Source of the DNA: Gilliamella sp. WF3-4
GTDB taxonomy: Bacteria > Pseudomonadota > Gammaproteobacteria > Enterobacterales > Orbaceae
Direction of reading: 5' to 3'
Length of the DNA stretch: 64,000 nucleotides
Assembly: GCF_001690275.1 (NCBI RefSeq)
Contig: NZ_LZGW01000032.1
Span: 1-64,000 of the forward strand
Notes under the pieces: model-generated
What the model was told of the DNA's origin: nothing
Seen by the model: the letters and a program-made list of their open reading frames with translations, nothing else
Databases searched by the model: none
Made by a program: the position numbers and the translations under genes
Shown: piece after piece, positions 50,082-60,332 of the stretch
Position numbering within the stretch: position 1 is the first letter of the stretch
Layout: every line of letters begins with the position of its first letter

Positions 50082-52790
50082 TTAGAACCACTGACCAAAA
50101 CGTTTGATATAAATACGTTTCATCAATTGTGCAACACAGCAATAGCTAAACAAGGTTGCTAAAAGCCATGGAAAGTATGACCACGGTAATGGCTGTAACC
50201 CAATTAATCCACCCAATGGAGAAAACGGGATATAAATACCCACAGCCATAATTAGCAATGTCATCACAATCACAGGAAATGCTGCTGTGCTTTGCACAAA
50301 TGGAATTTTTTGTGTTCTCAGCATGTGCACAACCAAAGTTTGTGACAACAACCCTTCAATAAACCAGCCTGAATGAAATAGTGATTGCGCTTCAACACTG
50401 TTAGCACTAAAAACAAACCACATTAGTGCATAGGTTGTAATATCAAAAATAGATGATGTTGGTCCAATCCAAATCATAAAACGTTTAATATTTAGCGCAT
50501 CCCATTTACGCGGTTTTTGTAAAAACTCATCATCCATTTTGTCCCATGGTAATGAGAGTTGTGAAATATCATACAGCAAGTTTTGAATTAGTAAATGTAT
50601 TGCTAGCATAGGTAAAAATGGTAAAAACGCACTAGCAACCAATACTGAAAAAATATTGCCAAAATTCGAGCTCGCTGTCATGTTTAAATACTTCATGATA
50701 TTGCCGAAGGTTTCACGTCCACATATTACACCTTCTTCTAATACCATTAAGCTTTTTTCAAGCAGGATGATATCTGCGGATTCTTTGGCAATATCCGTTG
50801 CGGTATCAACCGAAATGCCAACATCCGCATCACGTAATGCTGGTGCATCATTAATACCATCACCTAAAAAGCCAACGGTATGTCCGTTTTCTTGCAATAA
50901 TCGAATAATTCTTGATTTTTGCAATGGCGTTAATTTAGCAAAAATAGTATGTTGCTCGATTTGTATTTTCAGTTCCGCATCGTCCATTTTTTCAACTTCA
51001 GTGCCTAGCAACGGAACACCTGGCTCTAAACCGACTTCGCGACACACTTTAATGGTGATAATTTCGTTATCGCCTGTTAAAACCTTAACTCCCACACCAT
51101 GTTCACTTAATGCCGAAATGGCTTCAAGTGCACTTTCTTTTGGTGGATCTAAAAAGGTTAAAAAACCACGAATGGCTAATGCGGTTTCGTCTTGTACTGT
51201 GTATTGCGCTTTTGTATCGCTAGCGGGAATATCCTTAACACCCACAGCTAAAACTCTAAACCCCTCTTTGTTATAATCATGAGCTAAGGCAATTAACGCT
51301 TGTTTGCGGTTATCATCTAATGGTAAATATTCACCATTTTCATAAACATAACTGGCTATAGATAACATTTCTTCAACTGCGCCTTTACAAATCATTAAAT
51401 GGTTATCACCACCATTTTGTACAACAACTGATAAACGGCGACGCACAAAATCAAACGGTAATTCATCAATTTTTTTATATAAACCGACCCCAACCCTTTT
51501 CATATTGGTCTTTTCTTCAGTAAAACGAATGATCGCTTTGTCCATCAAGTTTTTCATACCGCTTTGATAATAGCTGTTAAGCCAAGCAAGTTCTAAAACC
51601 GATGAATCAACTTGACCATTGATATCAAGATGATGTTCTAAAATGATTTTATCTTGTGTTAAAGTGCCAGTTTTATCGGTACATAAAATATCCATTGCGC
51701 CAAAATTTTGAATGGCATTTAACCGTTTAACCACCACTTTGCGCTTTGCCATGCCAACGGCACCTTTTGCTAGATTGGCACTCACAATCATTGGTAACAT
51801 TTCAGGCGTTAAGCCAACAGCTACAGCTAAAGCAAAAAGTGCAGCATCACCCCAATCATTTTTTGAAAAACCATTAATAAAAAAGACGATTGGCACCATA
51901 ATTAACATAAATCGAATAAGTAACCAGCTAACACTATTAACCCCTCGATCAAACGAGGTTTCAGCACGAGATCCTACAATCGATTTTGCTAATGATCCAA
52001 AATGTGTATCAGCGCCAGTCGCAACGACAATAGCCGTCGCAGTGCCACTTACGACATTAGTTCCCATAAAACAGATGTTATTTACATCAAGTAAATTATC
52101 TTTACTAATATTGGATGCTTCAATATTATCAGTTGTTTTTTGCGTAACAGCACCTAATGTATCGTACTTTTCAACAGGAATTGATTCACCCGTTAAAACA
52201 GCTTGGCTAACAAATAAATCTCGCGACTCAATCAATCGAATATCTGCTGGGATCATGTCACCAGCAGATAAATAAACAATATCACCGGGAACAATTTCAC
52301 TTAATGGAATTTCAATGCGTTCTGGGCTTATATCTTTATGCGCACGGCGCAACACGGTCGCTGTTGTGCGAATCATTGACTTTAACGCTTCAGCAGCTTT
52401 GTTTGATCTAAATTCTTGCCAAAAACGTAATAATCCACTTAGTGACACCATTGTTAGAATAATAATAATCCCTGTTAAATCCGTTTCTTCGCCATTTTGC
52501 AAAGGCAACCAGAAATCAGTCACAAAACTAACAGAGGCCAACGCTAATAATACAAATATAAATGGGTTATTAAATGCCATTAATAATTGCACTAAAATTG
52601 AGGGAGCTTTTTCTCGTGCGACTTCATTTTTACCATATTTTTCAATTCTTGATTTTGCATTTTCTTGCGTTAAACCTGAAAGACTCGATTGAAATTTAGA
52701 TAAAATACTATCGAGGCTACTTTGAGCTTCATTGATAGCTTTGATATCTACACTATTTTGTGTTTTATGTTGTGATGTATTTTTTGTCAT
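50082..52790 (-). CDS. mgtA: Mg2+-importing P-type ATPase MgtA
   Basis: A 902-residue P3B-type ATPase. The phosphorylated Asp is in CTDKTGTLTQDK, the actuator loop is LTGESIPVEKYD, the hinge is VGFLGDGINDAPALRDADVGISVDTA, and about ten membrane spans surround these. It imports Mg2+ into the cytoplasm. In Salmonella it is controlled by PhoPQ and by a leader RNA with a short ORF; a 450-base leader is present here too. The nearest paralogue, MgtB, is slightly different; the name is by family. Confidence 0.9.
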   Translation of the reverse strand: MTKNTSQHKTQNSVDIKAINEAQSSLDSILSKFQSSLSGLTQENAKSRIEKYGKNEVAREKAPSILVQLLMAFNNPFIFVLLALASVSFVTDFWLPLQNGEETDLTGIIIILTMVSLSGLLRFWQEFRSNKAAEALKSMIRTTATVLRRAHKDISPERIEIPLSEIVPGDIVYLSAGDMIPADIRLIESRDLFVSQAVLTGESIPVEKYDTLGAVTQKTTDNIEASNISKDNLLDVNNICFMGTNVVSGTATAIVVATGADTHFGSLAKSIVGSRAETSFDRGVNSVSWLLIRFMLIMVPIVFFINGFSKNDWGDAALFALAVAVGLTPEMLPMIVSANLAKGAVGMAKRKVVVKRLNAIQNFGAMDILCTDKTGTLTQDKIILEHHLDINGQVDSSVLELAWLNSYYQSGMKNLMDKAIIRFTEEKTNMKRVGVGLYKKIDELPFDFVRRRLSVVVQNGGDNHLMICKGAVEEMLSIASYVYENGEYLPLDDNRKQALIALAHDYNKEGFRVLAVGVKDIPASDTKAQYTVQDETALAIRGFLTFLDPPKESALEAISALSEHGVGVKVLTGDNEIITIKVCREVGLEPGVPLLGTEVEKMDDAELKIQIEQHTIFAKLTPLQKSRIIRLLQENGHTVGFLGDGINDAPALRDADVGISVDTATDIAKESADIILLEKSLMVLEEGVICGRETFGNIMKYLNMTASSNFGNIFSVLVASAFLPFLPMLAIHLLIQNLLYDISQLSLPWDKMDDEFLQKPRKWDALNIKRFMIWIGPTSSIFDITTYALMWFVFSANSVEAQSLFHSGWFIEGLLSQTLVVHMLRTQKIPFVQSTAAFPVIVMTLLIMAVGIYIPFSPLGGLIGLQPLPWSYFPWLLATLFSYCCVAQLMKRIYIKRFGQWF

Positions 52791-52992
52791 CTTACGTACC
52801 TATATTCATAATTTTGGCAAAAGCATGCCAACTCATTGTTACCAAGTAACGATAAGTAATTGAATTTTTTGATAAGCTAAAATTTAGTGCATAACAAAAT
52901 TAGCCCATAAGCTATTTTTGCAGCTAACTTGTGCTGCTAATTTGTACAGCCAATGCTGAGCATTAAATTAGCCAATAGAATTAATTAAGAAT

Positions 52993-53106
52993 TTAGATAC
53001 AACTCGGTGGTTCTAAGTGTTTTTCTGAAAGGTGTAAAACACGCAGTATTAAGCCTTGCGCGCATTGATGTTTTGAATTTGTGTGATAGCGTGTAAAAAA
53101 ATGCAT
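52993..53106 (-). CDS. Second candidate leader ORF of mgtA
   Basis: A 37-codon ORF from ATG 53106, His-rich at its start (MHFFTRYHTNSKHQ) and ending EKHLEPPSCI with a Pro-Pro pair. The upstream GGTGAACGAT is a moderate ribosome site. A Pro-Pro near the end could stall ribosomes and change leader folding. Speculative. Confidence 0.35.
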   Translation of the reverse strand: MHFFTRYHTNSKHQCAQGLILRVLHLSEKHLEPPSCI

Positions 53107-53175
53107 ATCGTTCACCGTTACCGTTTTATCAATTTCGGTTTGTGAACTGAAAAAATGATGATTCAGACAGGTTCA

Positions 53176-53241
53176 TTAACCGATAATGATGTGTTTAAAT
53201 TTATCGCCCCTCATTTTGGGGTGATCCGATTGAGTGTCCAT
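53176..53241 (-). CDS. First candidate leader ORF of mgtA
   Basis: A 21-codon ORF with an excellent ribosome site (CAGGAG, 5 bases before ATG 53241). The peptide begins MDTQSDHPKMRGD and contains one Pro. It occupies the place of mgtL. Support comes from the ribosome site and position. Confidence 0.45.
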   Translation of the reverse strand: MDTQSDHPKMRGDKFKHIIIG

Positions 53242-53520
53242 ATTTCTCCTGTAAATTGAACTCTACACTTTGTATTTCAACTTTTCTTTACTCTTATTTT
53301 TAACTTATGTAATAGCTAAAAAGAAAGAAAAGCTTAAAAGGCGGGGGAATTTATACGCCTTTAGCAAACAGATGTCAACCCATAAAATAGCAAAAGGACG
53401 GCATTTACTAAAAAACAACACTTATGGGCTTTTTTATTTACATTATGATATAGAATCGATACCGCTCTTATCCAATATAAGTTACAATTACACTACGATA
53501 AATTAACGAGAATATGTTAA

Positions 53521-54156
53521 ATGAATCCTTCTGAATTACTTTATGCTAACTGGTTCAATTTGGTAATTATCTTTGTTCTGTCTTTGGTTGCATTTATCTA
53601 CAAAAAACGAACTAAAAATGAAAATTTTGATAATATCATTAAGTATGCCGATATTTTAGAAAAAGTACCTCACTCAAAATATCAAATGGATTATTTAAAT
53701 AACATCAAAAAGAAACTTATTTGGGAAAAAGTCTGCTTTTATAAATCAGGCAATATCAACAAAGAAAATATTGCTATTTCATTAATTAATGCTGATGCCC
53801 ATAATCTAATTAAACTCACTCAATTAGATTTATTAACGCAATATTTTAAAATCGAAAAAAAACATATTACACCACTTAAACCATATTTAATTACAGAAGT
53901 GTTATTTAGTGGCATTGCCTTTGTGTTGGCATTTATTATACTGCTGGCTAACATTATTACTATGCTAAGCTCACCTTGGGTAATTGATATCATTATTGCT
54001 ACTTTGACAGTCTTTATCATTGTGACCGCGCTGTTTCTTTTTGCTGTAGATCCCATAAAACGATTCAAAACCTACCTTTTTATTCTAAAAGACAACGCTT
54101 TTTTACAAAGAGCAAACGATGAGCTAGCGAAAATAATTGAAGATAAAAATTACTAA
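53521..54156 (+). CDS. Membrane protein of unknown function
   Basis: A 211-residue protein with one N-terminal span (about 13-28) and two near the C-terminus (about 120-145 and 152-180). Between them lies a soluble helical region of about 90 residues. It ends in a charged tail (DELAKIIEDKNY). Not recognised. No obvious operon partner; the next gene is on the other strand. Confidence 0.6.
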   Translation: MNPSELLYANWFNLVIIFVLSLVAFIYKKRTKNENFDNIIKYADILEKVPHSKYQMDYLNNIKKKLIWEKVCFYKSGNINKENIAISLINADAHNLIKLTQLDLLTQYFKIEKKHITPLKPYLITEVLFSGIAFVLAFIILLANIITMLSSPWVIDIIIATLTVFIIVTALFLFAVDPIKRFKTYLFILKDNAFLQRANDELAKIIEDKNY

Positions 54157-54514
54157 TTAAATGATTAATAACACTTTTATTATCAACTTGATAAACATTT
54201 CTATCCCTTTTTCTATTTTTATAAAATAATTAACCCAATTGCTAGCACTTTTTATATTTAAAGTAAATAATCGAAAAAAGACAAAGGCTAATAAGCAATA
54301 ATATCGGTTCGACAAAAAACGATGCTTATTAACTAAAAATGCCGGTTACATAGCGCCAAGTAAACTTGTTAAAAAACAACAAAAAGCAGTCAGAAAAGCC
54401 ATTGATTTTATTGAAGTTTTTTCAAGCACTCTTTTTGCTAATTATTTATAACATTTTGTTTTTTAACAATGAAAATAGGGTGAATGGATATTTTTTAGAA
54501 ATATAAAAACCACG
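54157..54514. other. Gene-free interval
   Basis: Convergent interval of 358 bases. It is A/T-rich. A startless frame at about 54299-54452 encodes a Lys-rich stretch but has no start or clear family, so I call no gene. No convincing terminator is seen. Confidence 0.4.
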
Positions 54515-54955
54515 CTAACTCTCTTTTTCTTCTTGGTTCCAATAGATTTTTCGTCCAAATCCCAATAAATTACTGGTCATCTTTACACGTTGTAACTGTA
54601 ATGACCAAATTGGTGCTTTTATTATTCTAGCAAACGGAAATGCTTGATAATATTGTGCATAAGCGTGCTTGGCCTGTTCTTTTTGTAATTGTATTGCTTG
54701 AGCTTGAAATTGGATGCCTTGAATTTGGGCAACCGTTTTAGGTGTCACACTAATTGTGCCTGCAACTTGTGGGCAAGTTAACATGGCTTTAGCATGTTCA
54801 GTTTTTAATTCGGAAAGGAGATACAAGCACATTACACGTTCATCAAAGACATAAAAGGCATTACATGCCCATGGTTTATTGTCTGGCAAGATGACGTGAA
54901 GCGATAATACATGATGCTTTTTGATGAATTTAATAATTCTAGGATCCGTTTGCAT
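54515..54955 (-). CDS. yhbP: YhbP-like (UPF0306) split-barrel protein
   Basis: A 146-residue member of the pyridoxamine-phosphate-oxidase-like split barrel group. The opening (IIKFIKKHHVLSLHV) and the WACNAFYVFDE and TEHAKAMLTCPQVAGTIS blocks match UPF0306/YhbP. Flavin or haem binding is likely for the fold; the reaction is unknown. It lies 22 bases from ubiX on the same strand, so the pair may be an operon. Confidence 0.75.
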   Translation of the reverse strand: MQTDPRIIKFIKKHHVLSLHVILPDNKPWACNAFYVFDERVMCLYLLSELKTEHAKAMLTCPQVAGTISVTPKTVAQIQGIQFQAQAIQLQKEQAKHAYAQYYQAFPFARIIKAPIWSLQLQRVKMTSNLLGFGRKIYWNQEEKES

Positions 54956-54976
54956 ATTTTCTGGACTCGATTGACA

Positions 54977-55570
54977 TTATTCAGGTTTAACGTTAAGGTG
55001 CAGATCTTCACCCCAACGAGGTAGCGATGGAACGTCCATGCCAAACAAATCGAGCGCCCTAGCTACACTGTGGGTGATCATGTCATCAATACTACTAATA
55101 TGCTGATAAAGTGCTGGCACGGGTGGAAATATCACGCCCCCCATTAATGTGACTAATTCCATATTTTTAATATGCCCCAAATGAAGTGGTGTTTCTCTAA
55201 TCATTAAGACTAACCGACGTCGCTCTTTTAATACGACATCAGCAGCACGAGTCAGTAAATTATCTGACAAGCTATTAGCAATCGCCGATAATGAACGCAT
55301 TGAGCAAGGAGCAACTAGCATGCCGATTGTTTTATAAGAGCCACTAGCAATTGCAGCACCAATATTGTTAATGGAATGCACTTTATCTGCAAGTGCTTCA
55401 ATTTGTTTTATATTCATGTTAGGAACTTCGTATGCACTTGTTATTTGTGCTGCTTTAGAAATAACAAGATGAGTTTCGATGTCCATTGGTTTTAATAGCT
55501 CTAACGCTTTTATTCCATAAGCAATTCCTGTTGCACCACTAATGCCAATTATTATTCGACGCGTTGTCAT
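54977..55570 (-). CDS. ubiX: Flavin prenyltransferase UbiX
   Basis: A 197-residue enzyme that makes prenyl-FMN, the cofactor of UbiD decarboxylases in ubiquinone synthesis. [21 protein letters not shown] binds FMN, and [39 protein letters not shown] is the diagnostic block. I chose the ATG at 55570, with CAGGAATAG upstream; a start at 55609 would add 13 unconserved residues. Full length. Confidence 0.92.
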   Translation of the reverse strand: MTTRRIIIGISGATGIAYGIKALELLKPMDIETHLVISKAAQITSAYEVPNMNIKQIEALADKVHSINNIGAAIASGSYKTIGMLVAPCSMRSLSAIANSLSDNLLTRAADVVLKERRRLVLMIRETPLHLGHIKNMELVTLMGGVIFPPVPALYQHISSIDDMITHSVARALDLFGMDVPSLPRWGEDLHLNVKPE

Positions 55571-55839
55571 GTCTATTCCTGTATTAATATCCAATTGCGA
55601 TAAAATCATTAATTTAAACAGTCAACTTATAACATTATACTGCTCATAACAAGCGATATTAAAGCCAGCTATCAAGGAAGTGACTATACCCTATATATGC
55701 GTAGCGAATCAAGTAGACAGCAGGTTATTCTTAGCTTTATTGATACATTGATAATAAATAAATTAAGAAGCGGAGGTTAAGTTATTAAGCGGTTATTGAT
55801 GGCTACCAATATAAGATTTTGGCAGCCATTTTTAGTGAT

Positions 55840-57048
55840 TTATTCTTTAGCCATGGGTTCATTAACAACTTTGGTTTGTTGGTTACCTTGAATAGCCTCG
55901 ATTTTTTTTGCATATTTTGTTACATCATCTTTATTCGATAATAAACTATAAGTTAAGGTAAACTCTGCACTTTGTCCTGGCTCAAGTTGTCGAACACGTT
56001 TTTGTTCACGCTCAATAGTTACAGGATAAGCAAAGCTGGTACCTGGCTCTAAACCGGTGACATAACCTTGCTTCAGTGTGTCGGTGTTTTTCCACAACGA
56101 AAGGACAGGCAACTGTTTAATATTATAAGCAATACCAGCGGCTTTATCGCCAGCTTTGTTAGTTACCATTACTTGAGTTTGACCGTTGCTATCAGCGAAA
56201 GGATACACATTAAATACCATTTCATCAAAGCCTTTTGTTGGTCCTAAATAAGTTTGCCATGTGTTTAAACCATTTTTAGCATAATCGTTAAATGGTGAGA
56301 TTTCTTTTACTGGCGCAACAAACTGTGCGCCTTCTTCAAGAATTGGCGTACCAAAATTGCTATGGTAGATAATTTGGTAATCGCGTGCATAATCACTTTT
56401 ATTAGTCACCACATCATGCACGGTAAACTCCCTACTTCCTGGTACATAGCTAAGTGATGCCCACGTTTCTAGGTGACTTTTTTTGAACGTATTTTCTTTG
56501 ATTAAACCTTTCACTGTAATAGTGTATGGTGCTTTATCAGCAATATCCACCGTTAATTTAGATACCGGCGTGTTTTGTGCACGACCATGGAGTGTATACA
56601 TCATACCATCAGCTTGCGTCGCATGACCTGTCCACTCAAAACCACAGCGCACCATCATTTCGTTAAAACCATCTAGCCAACCTATGCCTCCACGACTTTC
56701 TAAATTGATATATTTGGGGTGAACAATTTCATTTACTGGCGAATCCCAGCCCATACGAACACCATCACCAACAACCGACAAAATACCTAATCCTCGAGTT
56801 GGGCTTAATTTAATCGTGAAGTTATCACTAGAAATAGTTAAAACTTCAGTACCATCTTGTTTACCACCTTTAAGCACGGTATTTTCAATAGTAAACGTTT
56901 TACCTTTTACACCTAAAGCTTGACTTGAAATCGACCAATTCCCTTTAGCAAGGCCGTTTTCATTATCAGTCAATACAAATTCTTTCGCATTGGCATGATA
57001 ACTAGCCAAACTAAGTAGCACTGCTAATGAAACAATTTTGATTTTCAT
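55840..57048 (-). CDS. Secreted aldose-1-epimerase-like protein (DUF4432)
   Basis: A 402-residue protein with a signal peptide (residues 1-21, ending SYHANA). The mature part is a beta-sandwich of the galactose mutarotase type, DUF4432: TRGLGILSVVGDGVRMGWDSP, EIVHPKYINLESRGGIGWLDGF, MVRCGFEWTGH. In relatives such proteins act on sugars or sugar acids; periplasmic location suggests carbohydrate sensing or mutarotation of imported sugars. The ribosome site is TGAGGTCTTACC. Confidence 0.78.
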   Translation of the reverse strand: MKIKIVSLAVLLSLASYHANAKEFVLTDNENGLAKGNWSISSQALGVKGKTFTIENTVLKGGKQDGTEVLTISSDNFTIKLSPTRGLGILSVVGDGVRMGWDSPVNEIVHPKYINLESRGGIGWLDGFNEMMVRCGFEWTGHATQADGMMYTLHGRAQNTPVSKLTVDIADKAPYTITVKGLIKENTFKKSHLETWASLSYVPGSREFTVHDVVTNKSDYARDYQIIYHSNFGTPILEEGAQFVAPVKEISPFNDYAKNGLNTWQTYLGPTKGFDEMVFNVYPFADSNGQTQVMVTNKAGDKAAGIAYNIKQLPVLSLWKNTDTLKQGYVTGLEPGTSFAYPVTIEREQKRVRQLEPGQSAEFTLTYSLLSNKDDVTKYAKKIEAIQGNQQTKVVNEPMAKE

Positions 57049-57229
57049 GGTAAGACCTCATCGTTAATAAGTTAATACTGAATCGTTTCAGTCAATATGA
57101 CATAAAAACCGAAGAAGCAATAAAAGAAAATGGCAAAAATGAGAGGTCATTCACACTTTTTTAGCATCAAATAAATCAACCTATAAACGTAATTTATTGA
57201 CTTAAAATCAGTGTGAAATGTTTAGAATA

Positions 57230-57808
57230 TCAGTTTTTAGGCCTAATTTGCCCAACCTTCCAGTGTTTTCGGCACACTGAATGGTATTCGCTATCACCCA
57301 GATGAATGGAATTGCCAAATTTAACAATTTGACCATCTTGCCCTTCTAATAAAATCATGGTGGCTTTTTTTCCACACCAGCATACGGTTTTAAGCTCTCT
57401 AAAATTGTCGGCAATTTCAAGTAGCGTTTTAGATCCTTCAAACAGATGCCCCATATAATCGGTTTTAATACCAAAGAACATAATTGGGACGCTATATTCA
57501 TCACACACATCAGAGAGCTTCCAGATGGTGTTGCGCGATAAAAACTGACTTTCATCAATCAATATGCAGGCATATTGATTTTGTTTGATATGCTCAATGA
57601 TGGCATCAACAGTTGTGTCATCAAGCAGTAATGCTTTTTTGCGTAACCCTAAGCGAGAGACGATTTCGACAGCCGAATCACGTGTATCAACCGATGACTT
57701 AAGTAGTAATGTTTGCATGTTATTACTTAAGTAGTTGTGATCAATTTGTAGTAGTTCGGTAGATTTTCCGGCATTCATTACGCCATATATATAATAGATC
57801 TTAGACAA
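57230..57808 (-). CDS. tdk: Thymidine kinase
   Basis: A 192-residue type II thymidine kinase that phosphorylates thymidine with ATP in nucleoside salvage. P-loop GVMNAGKSTELLQ (about 9-21), DESQFL Walker B-like block, and zinc-binding Cys pairs (VCWCGKKA and the C-terminal HSVCRKHW). Full length. It is 111 bases from gpmA, with a terminator between them. Confidence 0.92.
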   Translation of the reverse strand: MSKIYYIYGVMNAGKSTELLQIDHNYLSNNMQTLLLKSSVDTRDSAVEIVSRLGLRKKALLLDDTTVDAIIEHIKQNQYACILIDESQFLSRNTIWKLSDVCDEYSVPIMFFGIKTDYMGHLFEGSKTLLEIADNFRELKTVCWCGKKATMILLEGQDGQIVKFGNSIHLGDSEYHSVCRKHWKVGQIRPKN

Positions 57809-57872
57809 AATAACGCTCTCAAAATAAAAACAATGAATAAAAATAATGAATAAAAGCTGTGATGTAGGTAAT

Positions 57873-57904
57873 AAAAAAGGTAAGTTAAATAACCTACCTT
57901 TTTT
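57873..57904. terminator. Bidirectional terminator after gpmA
   Basis: AAAAAAGGTA and TACCTTTTTT arms around a 12-base loop. On the minus strand it follows the gpmA stop by about 15 bases and has a T run. Confidence 0.8.
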
Positions 57905-57919
57905 AACTTTAAGAAATAA

Positions 57920-58672
57920 TTATTTTGCTTTACCTTGGTTTGCAACAGCCGCTTGTTTTGCAGCGATTTCATCAGCATTACCGAGATAATAGTGTTTAAT
58001 GACTTTCATATTGTCATCAAATTCATACACTAACGGCACCCCAGTTGGGATGTTAAGCTCAATGATATCATCATCACTGATGTTGTCTAAATGTTTTACT
58101 AGTGCACGCAGTGAATTACCGTGAGCGGCAATAATAACACGCTCACCTTTAGCTACGCGTGGCGCAATTGTTGATTCCCAATAAGGAAGTACACGTTTAA
58201 TAGTCAATGCTAAACTTTCCGTTAGTGGTAATTCTGCTTCAGGTAAGTTGCTGTAGCGTGAATCATGTCCAGGAAAACGTTCATCTGATTTTTCAAGTGC
58301 AGGAGGAGTAATGGCAAAACCGCGACGCCATAATTTTACTTGCTCATCGCCATATTTTGCTGCGGTTTCTGCTTTGTTTAAGCCTTGTAATGCACCATAA
58401 TGGCGTTCATTTAATTTCCAACTTTTTTCAACGGGTAACCATGCTTGATCAACTTCGTCTAAAACGTGCCATAATGTGTGAATAGCGCGTTTTAATACTG
58501 AAGTGTAAGCATAATCAAATGTGAAACCTTCTTTTTTTAGTAATTTACCTGCTTCAGCAGCTTCTTTATTGCCTTTATCAGATAAATCAACGTCAGTCCA
58601 ACCACAAAAACGGTTCTCTTGGTTCCAAACACTTTCTCCATGTCGAATTAACACTAATTTTTTTACAGCCAT
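57920..58672 (-). CDS. gpmA: 2,3-bisphosphoglycerate-dependent phosphoglycerate mutase
   Basis: A 250-residue glycolytic enzyme that interconverts 3- and 2-phosphoglycerate. The catalytic His is in [15 protein letters not shown], the second His in [12 protein letters not shown], and [12 protein letters not shown] carries substrate-binding residues. Full length for the dPGM class. The ribosome site is AAAGGAGTT. Confidence 0.95.
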   Translation of the reverse strand: MAVKKLVLIRHGESVWNQENRFCGWTDVDLSDKGNKEAAEAGKLLKKEGFTFDYAYTSVLKRAIHTLWHVLDEVDQAWLPVEKSWKLNERHYGALQGLNKAETAAKYGDEQVKLWRRGFAITPPALEKSDERFPGHDSRYSNLPEAELPLTESLALTIKRVLPYWESTIAPRVAKGERVIIAAHGNSLRALVKHLDNISDDDIIELNIPTGVPLVYEFDDNMKVIKHYYLGNADEIAAKQAAVANQGKAK

Positions 58673-58759
58673 GAGTATAACTCCTTTATTACGTATAATT
58701 AAATTTTAAGTGTATTTGGTTTATAGGCAAGTGGTATATACAACCATGCCTGCCTATTT

Positions 58760-58788
58760 GTTTTGAATTAAAATGCTTAATTCAAAAC
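58760..58788. repeat. Inverted repeat between nlpD and gpmA
   Basis: Perfect 11-bp arms GTTTTGAATTA / TAATTCAAAAC with a 7-base loop, just after the nlpD stop on its strand. It is probably a terminator, although the T run lies on the opposite side. Confidence 0.5.
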
Positions 58789-58790
58789 AT

Positions 58791-59879
58791 TTATTTTTTT
58801 GGTAAGTATTTTAACGGATCAACTGATTGCGCTTTATATCGAATTTCAAAGTGTAACCTAACTGACGAAGTGCCCGTAGCCCCCATTGTAGCAATTTGTT
58901 CACCTGCACGCACCGCTTGTTGTTCTTTTACTAATATAGATTGGTTATGCGCATACGCTGTTAAGTAATCATCATTATGCTTAATAATAATTAAATTACC
59001 ATAACCAGGTAATGAATTGCCCGAATACACAACACGCCCATCAGCCGCTGCCATGACTTTAGCCCCAACTGAGCTTGATATATCAATACCTTTACTTATA
59101 TTTGAGAATTTTTCAACAATCTTACCCCGTGCTGGCCATTGCCATGAAATATTAGCCACATTCACTTTTGAAGTACGGGTTGGTATAATGTCAGAAGAAC
59201 TATCTAACGGCTCAGTGATAGTTTCCGTTTTTTCGATTGTCGTTGGTTGTTGATTTTTATCTGTTGTAGTAATCGAAGTCGTTGTTGTTTTAGTGATCGT
59301 TGGTCTCGTTTTGGCTTGCCCCATTGCGATAGTAGTATTATTGCTATTAACTTTATTCGATGTTGCTGGATGTGTAGTGGTTTTTTGGGTTACGACAACA
59401 GTACCACCACTAACATCTAACACTTGCCCAACATTAACGGCAAAGGGTTCTTTGATATTATTTTTAGCCGCTAGTGAACGGTAATCGTTACCTGTTACCC
59501 ACGCAATATAAAACAATGTATCCCCACGTTTTACAGTATAAGTATCGCCTTGATATCCACCTTTAGGTATTTCGTCATAATTACGGTTATAAACAATACG
59601 CTCGTTGCTAATTACCGTATCATTACTGTTAGCACTTATAGAATGAGTGTCGTTAGCGGTATTTGTATTGGACGTTGTCGTTTGTCTTGATGAAGGTGTA
59701 GAAGAGGCTCTACCACCCGTTGAAATATTCGCAGGTGGTTTGGTGTAAACAGAAGACGTTGATGATCCACCTGCTCCCGAAATATCTTCAATTTCGGCTT
59801 GCTCGGTTTGAGTACAAGCAACCGCTAACAAACTTAAGCAACTTAATGTCAGTATTTTTTTCAAAGCAACACCTTTCAT
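58791..59879 (-). CDS. nlpD: Murein hydrolase activator NlpD
   Basis: A 362-residue outer-membrane lipoprotein. Lipobox LLAVACTQ (Cys22), a Thr/Ser-rich linker, a LysM domain (GDTYTVKRGDTLFYIAWVTG, residues about 114-160) and a C-terminal M23 (LytM) domain with RGKIVEKFSNISKGIDISSS and LHFEIRYKA. The zinc-ligand positions read as KGIDI, not HxGxD, so it is degenerate and should activate amidases such as AmiC in cell separation. Family length fits. Confidence 0.9.
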   Translation of the reverse strand: MKGVALKKILTLSCLSLLAVACTQTEQAEIEDISGAGGSSTSSVYTKPPANISTGGRASSTPSSRQTTTSNTNTANDTHSISANSNDTVISNERIVYNRNYDEIPKGGYQGDTYTVKRGDTLFYIAWVTGNDYRSLAAKNNIKEPFAVNVGQVLDVSGGTVVVTQKTTTHPATSNKVNSNNTTIAMGQAKTRPTITKTTTTSITTTDKNQQPTTIEKTETITEPLDSSSDIIPTRTSKVNVANISWQWPARGKIVEKFSNISKGIDISSSVGAKVMAAADGRVVYSGNSLPGYGNLIIIKHNDDYLTAYAHNQSILVKEQQAVRAGEQIATMGATGTSSVRLHFEIRYKAQSVDPLKYLPKK

Positions 59880-60332
59880 TCTAGAATTTCATTTTTAGTT
59901 ATCTTATGCAAAATACTATTTTCAGCACATATGGGGATATTTGCACATTTTAACGTTTTTATAGTAAAAAGCTATTATATTGATTACTTATTAAGTAAAT
60001 CAATAATTTTATTTAGTTCTTTATGATTTTAGCTAATATTTAGCTTGTCAGCATATCATTTTCATAAAAATAACGATGCATACTCAAATCAATTGAACCT
60101 GATACTATTCACTTTTAATTTAGGTTAACCACTTTATCAACTAAGACTGCACACGCAGATTGTTGCCATAAGCAAATTCTAGTCATAAGCAAGTTATTTT
60201 AAGTTATATTCGCTAACTAATTTACTCAGACTAGTCGAATTTATTTTGAAAGTAATGAGTATATACAATAAAATGAGGGTTCGTACAGTATCTTTACCAT
60301 CTTTCTATAAAAATTTAATGTGATTAAAAATA
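59880..60332. other. Divergent intergenic region nlpD/rsmI
   Basis: A 453-base, A/T-rich gap holding promoters for both directions. No ORF with a ribosome site, tRNA or terminator-like hairpin is evident. The rsmI ATG is preceded by a TAATGTGATTAAAAATA stretch without a clear ribosome site. Confidence 0.5.

Larger units (their letters stand above)
52791..53265 (-). promoter_or_regulatory. Long mgtA 5' leader with short ORFs
   Basis: About 470 bases upstream of mgtA hold two short minus-strand ORFs at 53176-53241 and 52993-53106 and an inverted repeat GTTACC/GGTAAC (about 52837-52850). The layout is like mgtA leaders that sense Mg2+ or proline by coupling translation to RNA folding. No alignment to a known riboswitch could be made by eye. 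Confidence 0.45.

Noticed and set aside
50656-51276. Long forward ORFs opposite mgtA
   Set aside because: Antisense shadows of a well-conserved ATPase gene.
53270-53506. A 78-residue forward ORF
   Set aside because: No ribosome site, antisense to the mgtA promoter region, and low-complexity content.
54299-54452. Startless Lys-rich frame loosely like the end of ribosomal protein bS18
   Set aside because: Similarity is weak and by eye only; there is no start codon and a real rpsR would not be here.
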